A stretch of 64,000 nt of DNA, taken from assembly GCF_016745255.1 (NCBI RefSeq), contig NZ_JADOEQ010000006.1, forward strand, positions 1 to 64,000. Direction: 5' to 3'. A model generated the notes under the pieces. That model was not told the origin of the DNA, made no database searches, and worked only from the letters and a program-made list of their open reading frames with translations. This DNA is from Enterococcus sp. BWR-S5. Lineage in GTDB: Bacteria; Bacillota; Bacilli; Lactobacillales; Enterococcaceae. Of this stretch, positions 25,888 through 34,099 are shown piece after piece (position 1 is the stretch's first letter; each line of letters starts with the position of its first letter). The translations under genes were made by a program, and so were the position numbers.

Positions 25888-26727
25888 TTAGCAGTTGTTA
25901 TAACCCTCAGATAGTTTTTCAAGTGCAAAAGGAACATCAGGTTCAGTTGTGGCTTCGAGACTGGCAAACATCAGGGGTTTATCATGTTTCAGGAAGCTAA
26001 GTATCTGATCGTATTTCATCCAGCCCGTTCCGACAGGTACAATTTTCACCTGATTGTTTTCAATCACAAAATCCTTTAGATGGAAACAACTGATGTCATC
26101 ACGAAGATCATTCAGGGCATGAAAGACAACTTCTTCCTGTTTCTGATGGTTGTCTACTGAAATCAAGTTTGCACAGTCCATGATAATCTTCAAATTCGGT
26201 GATTGTACCTCATTAATCAGGCGCCGAGCAAGCGCCGAGGTATAAAGCGGATGATTGATACCCGCCTCAATGCCAACAGTCACACCGAATTGTTCTGCGA
26301 ATGCCACCATCTCAATGACGGAATCACGGGCGAGCTGATACGCTTCTTCCGTGTAATTCTTTGTGGTGTAGCCATTTCCAACGCTCCCTGTTTCTGTACC
26401 AACCACTGCGGCATGATAATCGTTTGCCAAGGTGATGTGATGCTTGAAACTGTCAATTTCCTGTTTTCTAATTTGAGGGTCCGGACTGGCAAGATTGACA
26501 TAACAGCCAAGGATAGAAATTTTTATCCCCAGATTTTGCAAGTAGTCCCCAATATAACTGGCTGTCCCGCTGGAAATACTTGTCAACGTAGGAGCCATTT
26601 CAGGGAAAGATTTTTTTATCGCAAATTGAATATGTGTAAAACTGTAATGCCGGATTTTTTCTCCCAGCTCTTCACGTGTGTCAGCAGTAAGATCATGAGC
26701 ACGAATACCCAGATTTAAAGGAATCAT
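25888..26727 (-). CDS. Sugar phosphate isomerase/epimerase-like TIM-barrel protein
   Basis: 279 residues of the AP-endonuclease-2/xylose-isomerase-like TIM-barrel family. Metal ligands are recognisable in VGTETGSVGNGYT, VGIEAGINHPLYT, IIMDCANLI and FHLKDFVIE. AGAGG precedes the ATG. It is the last gene of the uxaB-uxaA-uxaC run, so it probably interconverts a uronate or a keto-sugar derived from pectin. The exact reaction is not deducible. Confidence 0.8.
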   Translation of the reverse strand: MIPLNLGIRAHDLTADTREELGEKIRHYSFTHIQFAIKKSFPEMAPTLTSISSGTASYIGDYLQNLGIKISILGCYVNLASPDPQIRKQEIDSFKHHITLANDYHAAVVGTETGSVGNGYTTKNYTEEAYQLARDSVIEMVAFAEQFGVTVGIEAGINHPLYTSALARRLINEVQSPNLKIIMDCANLISVDNHQKQEEVVFHALNDLRDDISCFHLKDFVIENNQVKIVPVGTGWMKYDQILSFLKHDKPLMFASLEATTEPDVPFALEKLSEGYNNC

Positions 26728-26790
26728 TGCGCGGCCTCTTTTCTTAGAATTTCTTTTAGTACATGTCAGATGACAAAATAGTTCATCAAT

Positions 26791-28179
26791 TTAGAAGGCG
26801 AAATAGCTTTCTGCATTTTTATAGCTGACAGCTTTTACGAGATCAGCCAGAAGCTGTTCGTCCGTCGGTGCTTCGCCACGTTCCACAATTTCACCGATAA
26901 ACTCGCAAAGAACACGGCGGAAATATTCATGCCGAGTGTAAGACAGGAAGCTGCGGGAGTCCGTCAGCATACCGACAAAATTGTGTAAGACACTTCCATC
27001 TGCCAGTTGAGTCAGCTGTTGTCGCATGCCGGCACGTGTATCGTTGAACCACCAGCCTGATCCCAGCTGCAGTTTACCGGCAACCTCTTTTTGGAAACAG
27101 CCAAGCAAAGCGACTAGTGCAGGATAATCATTTGGATTCAACGAGTACAAAATTGTTTTTGGCAGCTGATCGGTCTGTTCTGCGCGATTCAGTAATTTTT
27201 GCAGCGGAATAGTCAATGAAAGGTCGTTGATGCCATCGTATCCGGTATCCGGACCTAACTGTTTCAGCATGCGGTCATTACAATTACGGTAAGCGTGGAT
27301 ATGCAGCTGCATCGTCCAATTGTATTTATGATAGAAATGGATGAGATGAATCAAGGTCTCTGTTCGGTAAGCATCAATTTCTTTGTCAGTCAGTGTTTTA
27401 CCTGCTAATCCTTTTTGAAAAATTACCTCCAACGTTTCTGCATCGGCCTCCTCGTAACGAAGGATATCCAATGCATGATCGGAAAGACGACCTCCCAGCT
27501 CGTGGAAATAGTCCACCCGACTACCTAAAACGGCAATCAATTCTTCATAGTTGGTTACAGGCTGGTCGCTGGCCTCAGCTAATCGCTTAATCCACTGTGG
27601 AAAACCCGATTGATTGATATTTAGTGCTTTGTCAGGACGGAAAGAAGGCAGCACCTTGAAGCGTGATTCCTCCTGTGCTAATAGCTTGTGATAGCTGAGA
27701 TCGTCTGCGGGATCATCTGTGGTACAGACGACCTTTACATTTGACTGGCTGATAATCTCTCTTCGCTTAAAGCTGTCGGCTGCCAGCTTTCCGTTTGCCA
27801 GCTGCCAAATTTGTTCTGTGTTTTCTTTGTTTACCAAAAGGTCTATGTCAAAGAACCGCTTCAATTCAAGATGCGTCCATGTATACAAAGGGTTTCCAAT
27901 AAGCTTTGGAACAGTCTCACACCAGACTGCAAATTTATCATAGTCTGAAGCGTCCCCTGTGATATGAGATTCAGGAACACCGCAGGCCCGCATTAAGCGC
28001 CATTTGTAGTGGTCACCGTAAAGCCAGGCAGCGGTAATATTTGCAAAGTTTTTGTTTTCATAAATTTCCTTTGGTTCTAAGTGACAGTGATAGTCAATAA
28101 TTGGCATCGCTTTAGCATGATTGTGATAGAGCGTTTTTGCCCAATCGGTAGACAGTAAGAAATCGTCGTTTAAAAACAT
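26791..28179 (-). CDS. uxaC: Uronate (glucuronate/galacturonate) isomerase
   Basis: 462 residues, the usual length. Start of the barrel: IIDYHCHLEPKEIYENK, with the metal-binding His pair. Family marks include WTHLELKRFFDID, TTDDPADDLSYH, LQLHIHAYRNCN and GWWFNDTRAGMRQQL. It converts D-galacturonate to D-tagaturonate and D-glucuronate to D-fructuronate. It is separated from uxaA by 240 bp containing two strong non-terminator hairpins. Confidence 0.97.
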   Translation of the reverse strand: MFLNDDFLLSTDWAKTLYHNHAKAMPIIDYHCHLEPKEIYENKNFANITAAWLYGDHYKWRLMRACGVPESHITGDASDYDKFAVWCETVPKLIGNPLYTWTHLELKRFFDIDLLVNKENTEQIWQLANGKLAADSFKRREIISQSNVKVVCTTDDPADDLSYHKLLAQEESRFKVLPSFRPDKALNINQSGFPQWIKRLAEASDQPVTNYEELIAVLGSRVDYFHELGGRLSDHALDILRYEEADAETLEVIFQKGLAGKTLTDKEIDAYRTETLIHLIHFYHKYNWTMQLHIHAYRNCNDRMLKQLGPDTGYDGINDLSLTIPLQKLLNRAEQTDQLPKTILYSLNPNDYPALVALLGCFQKEVAGKLQLGSGWWFNDTRAGMRQQLTQLADGSVLHNFVGMLTDSRSFLSYTRHEYFRRVLCEFIGEIVERGEAPTDEQLLADLVKAVSYKNAESYFAF

Positions 28180-28245
28180 AGAGGTTATTCCTTCTTTCTA
28201 AGTATTTTCACTATTCATAGTGTGGTGAAATAGAAGTAGTGTATG

Positions 28246-28276
28246 TTACAGTTGAAGGGTTACGGTTCAACTGTAA
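28246..28276. repeat. Perfect inverted repeat between uxaA and uxaC
   Basis: TTACAGTTGAA and TTCAACTGTAA form an 11-bp stem with a 9-nt loop. No T-run lies on either side, so this is an RNA-stability or processing hairpin or an operator, not a terminator. A smaller repeat, CACTA-TTCA-TAGTG, is nearby at 28210-28223. Confidence 0.6.
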
Positions 28277-28380
28277 TAAGTGATGAGTATCACAAGAGAC
28301 CGGTCGAAATAGTCTTGGTAATCGCACAGATTAGTAAGTAAATCTGTTGGACAATGTGGACTCTTCAGCGCTTCATAGAC

Positions 28381-28412
28381 TTTTGGGAGCTGGTGATGGA
28401 CAGCTCCCAAAA
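28381..28412. repeat. Perfect inverted repeat directly after uxaA
   Basis: TTTTGGGAGCTG and CAGCTCCCAAAA form a 12-bp stem with an 8-nt loop, eight bases beyond the uxaA stop. Its 3' arm ends in A residues on both strands, so it is not a standard terminator; stabilisation of the uxaB-uxaA message is a possible role. Confidence 0.6.
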
Positions 28413-28419
28413 AGAAAAA

Positions 28420-29925
28420 TTACAAGGTTACACCGTTTTTGAAGATTGCCACTTCGCGGACATCGTTTTCTTCATTTCGTGTCTGTTCACCGCTTGCAAC
28501 AGCAATCAGTTTTGTAATAAATTCTTGTAACACATCCTCCATTGAGCGCTCCAACAATGAGCCCGCATTGAAATCCATCCAGTGACCTTTTCTTTCAAAA
28601 ATCGTATTATTGGTTGCGACCTTGACTGTCGGTACATAGGCACCAAATGGCGTTCCCCGACCAGTTGTGAATAGAACCATGTGACAATCGGAGGAAGCCA
28701 ATGCAGAAGCCGCAACTAGATCGTTTCCTGGTGCTTGCAATAAGCTCAAACCTTTTTTAGAGAGCTTTTCTCCGTATTTCAGTACATCAACAACAGGTGC
28801 TGTACCGGCTTTTTGGGTACAGCCCAATGATTTATCTTCCAGCGTTGTGATTCCTCCGGCTTTGTTTCCCGGTGAAGGATTTTCGTAAACAGGCTCGCCA
28901 TAAGACAGAAAATATTGTTTGAAATCGTTAATCAAATGGACAATATCGTTAAACACTTCTTCGTTTTCTGCTCTAGCCATCAGCATCTGTTCCGCACCGA
29001 ACATTTCTGGTACCTCAGTGAGAATGGTACTGCCGCCTTGGGCAATCAAGAAATCTGAAAAAGCACCAAGCAAAGGATTTGCTGTGATTCCTGAGAAGCC
29101 ATCTGAGCCTCCGCATTTTAATCCAACATTCAGTTCTGAAAGGGGAACTTCTTCTCGTTGGTCGTTCTTGGCTTCTTGATAGAGCTCTTCCAGAAGCTCA
29201 ACGCCTTTTTCTACTTCATCATAGACCTCCTGAGCAACTAAGAACTTCACTCGGTTTTCATCATACGCGCCCAGCTTTTCTTTGAATGCAGGAATTGTAT
29301 TGTTTTCACAGCCTAAGCCAAAGACAAGCACACCTCCTGCGTTCGGGTGTTTAACCGCATCAATCAAGACATCACGCGTGTTTTGATGATCGGTTCCCAG
29401 CTGAGAACAGCCATAGGGATGTTTGAGAATAGTGATATTATCAAAGGGCCCTAAGTCAGGATGCTTCGCTTTGAATTCCTTCAGCATCAGCTCTGCCATA
29501 CCGTTAACGCAGCCAACCGTAGGTATGATGAACAGGTCATTTCGAATGCCGACTTTCCCATTAGCCCGTTTGTAGCCTTGGAAGGTTAGGTTCGTTTTAG
29601 GATAATGAACCTGCTGCAGATTTGGTTGATAGGAATAATCCAGTTCACCGGCCAAATTGGTTTTCACGTTATGTGTGTGAAGCCAGTCACCGATAAAAAC
29701 ATCGCAAAGAGTATGACCAATGGGATAGCCGTATTTCAGCACATCATGTCCTTCAGGCATGTCTACTAAAGCAATCTTATGTCCTTGAGGAATATCCTGA
29801 TTGGCAGTGATTTCGAAGTCATTTAGTATCACGTGTTCTCCCTGTTTGATAGGGCGAAGAGCAACGGCAACGGTATCATAAGGATTCAGCTTCATTAATG
29901 GTGATTTAGTCAATAATTCAGGCAT
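28420..29925 (-). CDS. uxaA: Altronate dehydratase
   Basis: 501 residues: an N-terminal SAF domain (about 1-95) fused to the UxaA/GarD C-terminal domain (about 110-495). Typical features are GVRNDLFIIPTVGCVN near 125, HPYGCSQLG, LVFGLGCENN, LKCGGSDGFSG and CQ-like Cys positions for the metal. It dehydrates D-altronate to 2-keto-3-deoxygluconate. The start overlaps the uxaB 3' end by 8 bp, with AAAGGAG inside uxaB. Confidence 0.97.
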   Translation of the reverse strand: MPELLTKSPLMKLNPYDTVAVALRPIKQGEHVILNDFEITANQDIPQGHKIALVDMPEGHDVLKYGYPIGHTLCDVFIGDWLHTHNVKTNLAGELDYSYQPNLQQVHYPKTNLTFQGYKRANGKVGIRNDLFIIPTVGCVNGMAELMLKEFKAKHPDLGPFDNITILKHPYGCSQLGTDHQNTRDVLIDAVKHPNAGGVLVFGLGCENNTIPAFKEKLGAYDENRVKFLVAQEVYDEVEKGVELLEELYQEAKNDQREEVPLSELNVGLKCGGSDGFSGITANPLLGAFSDFLIAQGGSTILTEVPEMFGAEQMLMARAENEEVFNDIVHLINDFKQYFLSYGEPVYENPSPGNKAGGITTLEDKSLGCTQKAGTAPVVDVLKYGEKLSKKGLSLLQAPGNDLVAASALASSDCHMVLFTTGRGTPFGAYVPTVKVATNNTIFERKGHWMDFNAGSLLERSMEDVLQEFITKLIAVASGEQTRNEENDVREVAIFKNGVTL

Positions 29926-31345
29926 AGATTTTCTCTCCTTTATTCAACTCTTGAATCATTTTTCTTGAACCAATCGTTTCAAGCTGTGAAATATAGTATT
30001 GGACTTGTTCTGAAAGTCCTGAAACAGCAGTCAAATCTTGCCCCCATAATTCCTTTGCGGAAAGAATCGTTTCAACCACGGTATCAGGTGTTTGCCAAGC
30101 TTGTTCAAAAAGTGTAATCACCGCAGCATCATCCTGCGGCTGGAATTTATCCCCACGGTAAGTTAGGATTAGCGCAGCCAAAGCAGCAGTCATGTAAGGC
30201 GGCAGTTCATATTTATTTTTCTGATAGTCTAAAAGTATAGGAAGAAGTCTGGCTTTGTATTTTGATACGCTGTTCAAGGCAATCGATGTCAGCATGTGAT
30301 GAACAAAGGGATTCAAAAAGCGTTCCTTGATTTGTTCTGCATAGATTGTCAGCTCATTTTCAGGAAGACTCAGCATTGGTATCAACTCGTCTGAAAACAA
30401 ATGGTCAATAAAGTGACGGAAGTCTTGATCCTTCATAACACCCTCTACAGTTTCTATATCTGCCAGTAATGCCAACGGAACCATTGCTGTATGAGGTCCA
30501 TTCAGCAAATGAACCTTTCTTTCGCGGTAAGGAGTCATATCGTCTGTAACAATAACGTTTAATCCAGCTTTTTCTAAAGGCAAGCTCTCTTTCAATGACT
30601 GCGGTCCTTCGATAACCCAAAGCATAAATGGCTCGGCTTTGACCATCAAGCTGTCTTCATACCCATGCTTTTCATTTAGCTCGGCAGCGGAATCTCTCGG
30701 ATAGCCGGGAACAATGCGGTCGACCAAACTACAGCAGAAAGTATTTTCAGCTTCCAACCAGTGGAGGAAATCAGCCCCTAATTGCCAGTCTTTTGCATAG
30801 GTCTGTACAATTTCTTTCAGCTTTTCGCCATTTCGGTCAATCAATTCGCAAGGAATAATCGTAAAGCCTTTTTTTCCAAGCTCAAAGCGTCTGTACAGCA
30901 AAGCGGTCAGCTTGCCTGGATAGCTTTGCTGAGGGTGGTCGGAAAGCTGATCCGAAGGGGTGTACTGAATACCAGCTTCGGTTGTGTTGGAAACGATAAA
31001 CTCAATTGAATCGTTTTCAGCCAAAGCCAGATAATCGTCCCACTCCTTGTAAGGGTTAATCACTGTATCAATCACAGAAATGATTTCGGAGGTGTTGATG
31101 ATTTCCTTGTTCAGCAGCCCCTCAAGAATCACTGTATACAAATAATCCTGCTTCTTCAGCATTTCCCCTAAGCCCTGATCGATTGGTTGAACAACAGCCA
31201 CACTGCCCTTGAACAGCTGCTGCTTATTCATCTCCTGAATTTGCCAGTCGACAAACCCGCGCATGAAGTTCCCCTCACCAAATTGAATAACTTTTACGGG
31301 CTGTTCCTTGTTGGTTTCAATGATTCTTTTTGATAGTTTTTCCAT
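29918..31345 (-). CDS. uxaB: Tagaturonate reductase (altronate oxidoreductase)
   Basis: 475 residues from the ATG at 31345. It belongs to the mannitol dehydrogenase family: VIQFGEGNFMRGFVDWQI at the N-terminus (nucleotide binding), DRIVPGYPRD near 200, and the C-terminal domain with KVHLLNGPHTAMVPLAL. It reduces D-tagaturonate to D-altronate with NADH. AAAGGAG is about 12 bases upstream. An earlier in-frame GTG at 31384 overlaps the operator and has no ribosome binding site. First structural gene after the regulator. Confidence 0.95.
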   Translation of the reverse strand: MEKLSKRIIETNKEQPVKVIQFGEGNFMRGFVDWQIQEMNKQQLFKGSVAVVQPIDQGLGEMLKKQDYLYTVILEGLLNKEIINTSEIISVIDTVINPYKEWDDYLALAENDSIEFIVSNTTEAGIQYTPSDQLSDHPQQSYPGKLTALLYRRFELGKKGFTIIPCELIDRNGEKLKEIVQTYAKDWQLGADFLHWLEAENTFCCSLVDRIVPGYPRDSAAELNEKHGYEDSLMVKAEPFMLWVIEGPQSLKESLPLEKAGLNVIVTDDMTPYRERKVHLLNGPHTAMVPLALLADIETVEGVMKDQDFRHFIDHLFSDELIPMLSLPENELTIYAEQIKERFLNPFVHHMLTSIALNSVSKYKARLLPILLDYQKNKYELPPYMTAALAALILTYRGDKFQPQDDAAVITLFEQAWQTPDTVVETILSAKELWGQDLTAVSGLSEQVQYYISQLETIGSRKMIQELNKGEKIYA

Positions 31346-31379
31346 AGCTTTAACAAACTCCTTTTCTTTTGAGTATAAT

Positions 31380-31393
31380 TGCACACGTGAACA
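31380..31393 (-). promoter_or_regulatory. Uronate-regulon operator at uxaB
   Basis: TGCACACGTGAACA, between the LacI-type gene and uxaB. A TATACT hexamer (minus strand) follows immediately, so bound repressor would cover the core promoter. Same motif as at 43403-43416 and nearly the same as at 32509-32522. Confidence 0.75.
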
Positions 31394-31407
31394 TTTTTAT
31401 TTAAAAC

Positions 31408-31424
31408 AAAGACATTACGTCTTT
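31408..31424 (-). terminator. Weak terminator-like hairpin at the end of the LacI-type gene
   Basis: AAAGAC pairs with GTCTTT around five bases, and on the minus strand GTTTT follows. It overlaps the stop codon. Partial read-through into uxaB is likely. Confidence 0.45.
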
Positions 31425-32419
31425 GAAATTGCTGCTACTGACTCTCGAATCTGAAGACTGGTTTTAATGCGATATTGCTGCGGTTTGATTTTTGCACCAT
31501 TAATCATTTCTAGTAGAAGCTCTGTCCCAGTCTGACTAATTTCCTTGATTGGTTTATGGACCGTTGTCAAAGGAGGATTCAAATAAGCAACAAGCTTACT
31601 ATCATCAAATCCAATCAGAGAAATATCTGCGGGAATTTGGAACCCTTTTTCTGCTGCCGCTCTCATTGCACCAATCGCCATGTCGTCATTTGCACAGAAT
31701 ACCAATGTTGGAAGGGGAGATAAGGCTAGAATTTGCTTCATTTCTGTAAAGCCGCTCTCAATGCTGTAGTCTCCTCTAAAGAAATAGTCATGGTTGATAG
31801 GCAGCTGATTTTTTTCCATGCTGTTAATCAGACCTTGCTTCCGTTCGTTAGAAGAACGGAAATCATCCTTCCCTCCAATGTAGGCAATTTTTTCGTGCCC
31901 AAGCTGGATGGCATAATCAATCGCTTCTGTTACTCCCTCCGCATCATTTGCAAGAACATTAATAATTTCAGCGTCATCTAAAGGACGATTGAGGACGACA
32001 AAGGGTATTTTTTGCTGCTTGACATAATCAATGAAAGAACCATCATTATCACTTTGGCTCATAATCACAATCCCGTCATAGCGTTGGAAGTTAACACGTT
32101 CCAAGGCTTGGATTTCATCAATTCCCTCTACAGAGAGACTGTAGCTTTCGTCTAAAATAGAGTGGATACCGGTAATGACATCTACTAAAAAGCTGGAGCT
32201 GGTTCCCTGATCGATACTGGAAAAGAAAAGACCAATCATATAATTTTTTTGATTCACTAGACTTTTTGCATTGAAATTCGGAACATAGTTCAATTCCTCA
32301 GCAATTTTTTGAATTTTTTTTCGCGTGTCAAGCTTGATTAATGGATTATCATTCAACGCACGGGAAACGGTAGTATGGGAAACACCTGCCACTTTTGCGA
32401 TATCTTTTATAGTAACCAT
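31415..32419 (-). CDS. LacI-family regulator of the uronate genes
   Basis: 334 residues. The N-terminal helix-turn-helix (TIKDIAKVAGVSHTTVSRALND) and hinge (LNYVPNFNAKSL) are standard, followed by a periplasmic-binding-like ligand domain (IGLFFSSID, FDDSKLVAYLNPPLTTVHKP). By position it should repress the uxa operon and probably its own gene and the divergent GH28 gene, being released by a uronate or pathway intermediate. Operator-like sites lie on both sides of the gene. Confidence 0.92.
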   Translation of the reverse strand: MVTIKDIAKVAGVSHTTVSRALNDNPLIKLDTRKKIQKIAEELNYVPNFNAKSLVNQKNYMIGLFFSSIDQGTSSSFLVDVITGIHSILDESYSLSVEGIDEIQALERVNFQRYDGIVIMSQSDNDGSFIDYVKQQKIPFVVLNRPLDDAEIINVLANDAEGVTEAIDYAIQLGHEKIAYIGGKDDFRSSNERKQGLINSMEKNQLPINHDYFFRGDYSIESGFTEMKQILALSPLPTLVFCANDDMAIGAMRAAAEKGFQIPADISLIGFDDSKLVAYLNPPLTTVHKPIKEISQTGTELLLEMINGAKIKPQQYRIKTSLQIRESVAAISKT

Positions 32420-32441
32420 AATCCACCTCGTTTTTTATAAT

Positions 32442-32455
32442 TGTGAACGTTAACA
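32442..32455 (-). promoter_or_regulatory. Candidate autoregulatory operator of the LacI-type gene
   Basis: TGTGAACGTTAACA, a LacI-type palindrome with a central ACGT, lies 23 bp before the regulator's start and partly matches the regulon motif. Confidence 0.5.
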
Positions 32456-32508
32456 TCATAGTATGAAATCTTTAGAATGTCAATATTAAAATGCTTATTT
32501 AACAGCGA

Positions 32509-32522
32509 TGCACACGTGAAAA
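32509..32522 (+). promoter_or_regulatory. Uronate-regulon operator upstream of the GH28 gene
   Basis: TGCACACGTGAAAA differs from the uxaB operator in one base. It lies just before the TTGGAA of the GH28 promoter and also faces the divergent regulator. Confidence 0.7.
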
Positions 32523-32527
32523 TTAGG

Positions 32528-32556
32528 TTGGAATTTTTCGTTGAATGTGATAGTCT
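32528..32556 (+). promoter_or_regulatory. Putative GH28 promoter
   Basis: TTGGAA (32528-32533), 17-bp spacer, TAGTCT (32551-32556). This predicts a leader of about 160 bases. Confidence 0.4.
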
Positions 32557-32723
32557 ATTGTTGAAGGATTCATTTTGACTGAAGGTTGCTGTTTCAAAAT
32601 GAAAAGGCATTCAGTTTCTGTAGAAGCTTGATAAGAATACAGAGGCTTGTTTTCATTCAACTCGGAGTGAAAGTGACGAGGTTGGAAGCAGCAGATAAAT
32701 TTTTTTGTGGAAGGGGTTTGAGC

Positions 32724-34049
32724 ATGGGAGCAATCGATTATACGATTACAGATTTTGGTGCATCATCGAAGGCACAAATGAACACAGAAGCGATTCAACG
32801 AGCAATTGATGCAGCAAGTGAGGCAGGAGGAGGAAGAGTGGTGATTCCCGCTGGAACATTTATGACGGGAGCACTGTTCCTGAAAAGTAACATCACACTT
32901 TATTTAAGCTCCGGTGCAGTCTTGAAATTTTCTGATAATCAGGAAGATTATCCAGTTGTTACCTCACGATGGGAAGGCGTTCAGCAAGAGGTTTACGCAT
33001 CGTGTCTATACGCTGAAAATGCTGAGAATATCTCAGTAACGGGCTTCGGTGTACTTAATGGAAATGGAAAAAAATGGTGGGAGATTTTTAGAAATAGACA
33101 GTCTGAGCTTAAGTTTCCACGACCTAAATTAATCAGCTTTGATAACTGCAGCAGAATCACAATCAGAGATGTACGGTTGATTGATTCACCTAGCTGGACC
33201 GTTAATCCGATTCTTTGTGAAAATGTCACTGTTGATAATGTATCCATTCTCAATCCCGCAGATTCACCAAATACTGATGGGATTGATCCTGAATCCTGTA
33301 AAAATGTTCGTATCAGCAATTGTCATATTGATGTAGGGGACGATTGTATTGCAGTGAAGGCCGGGACTGAAGGAACAGAGAAGCGTGTCTCCTGTGAAAA
33401 TGTAACGATTACTAACTGTACAATGGTTCATGGACATGGCGGTATCGTTCTCGGCAGCGAGATGAGCGGAGATATCCGAAACGTGACGATTACTAACTGC
33501 GTATTTCAAGGAACCGATCGAGGGATACGCTTGAAATCACGTCGTGGCAGAGGCGGTATTATAGAAGATATTCGCATTAGTAATCTTGTCATGGATAATG
33601 TGGTTTGTCCATTTATCATTAATTTGTATTACTTTTGGGGACCAAGCGGAGAGCAGCAGTATGTTTGGGATAAGAATCCGCAGCCGATTACAGAAGCCAC
33701 GCCTTGCTTTCGCAGGCTTCATTTTATGAACATCACTGCTAAAAATGTACAGGCAGCAGCAGGGTTTATCTATGGCTTGGCTGAGCAATACGCATCAGAT
33801 ATTACATTTGATAATATTCGTATTTCTATGGCTGAGGAAGCTGAGGCGGGGGAGCCGGCGATGATGATGGGGATTGAAAAAATGAAAAATCAAGGCTTTA
33901 TTATTCATTTTGCTGAAAATCTCGTATTCGAAAGAGTATCGATTGAGAATCATCTTGGACAAGCATTTCAGGTTGAGGAGTCAAGGGATGTAGAAATCTT
34001 GAATAGTCGGTCAAAAAAATTAGGGGAACGACATTTTGAGAAGCTCTAA
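32724..34049 (+). CDS. GH28 family polygalacturonase / exo-galacturonidase, probably cytoplasmic
   Basis: 441 residues. All GH28 signatures of the right-handed beta-helix are present: NTDG (183-186), GDD with Asp206 and Asp207, GHGG with His238, and GIRLKS near 270. The three Asp residues act as catalytic acid and base. There is no signal peptide, so it likely acts inside the cell on imported oligogalacturonides, releasing galacturonate for UxaC. I chose the ATG at 32724, with GGAAGGGG upstream. It starts the plus-strand arm of the locus and is followed by a two-component system. Confidence 0.9.
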   Translation: MGAIDYTITDFGASSKAQMNTEAIQRAIDAASEAGGGRVVIPAGTFMTGALFLKSNITLYLSSGAVLKFSDNQEDYPVVTSRWEGVQQEVYASCLYAENAENISVTGFGVLNGNGKKWWEIFRNRQSELKFPRPKLISFDNCSRITIRDVRLIDSPSWTVNPILCENVTVDNVSILNPADSPNTDGIDPESCKNVRISNCHIDVGDDCIAVKAGTEGTEKRVSCENVTITNCTMVHGHGGIVLGSEMSGDIRNVTITNCVFQGTDRGIRLKSRRGRGGIIEDIRISNLVMDNVVCPFIINLYYFWGPSGEQQYVWDKNPQPITEATPCFRRLHFMNITAKNVQAAAGFIYGLAEQYASDITFDNIRISMAEEAEAGEPAMMMGIEKMKNQGFIIHFAENLVFERVSIENHLGQAFQVEESRDVEILNSRSKKLGERHFEKL

Positions 34050-34099
34050 GGTAGAATACAGCAGTGTAGACAGTTTCTGACAGAGAGGATCAATCAGCT

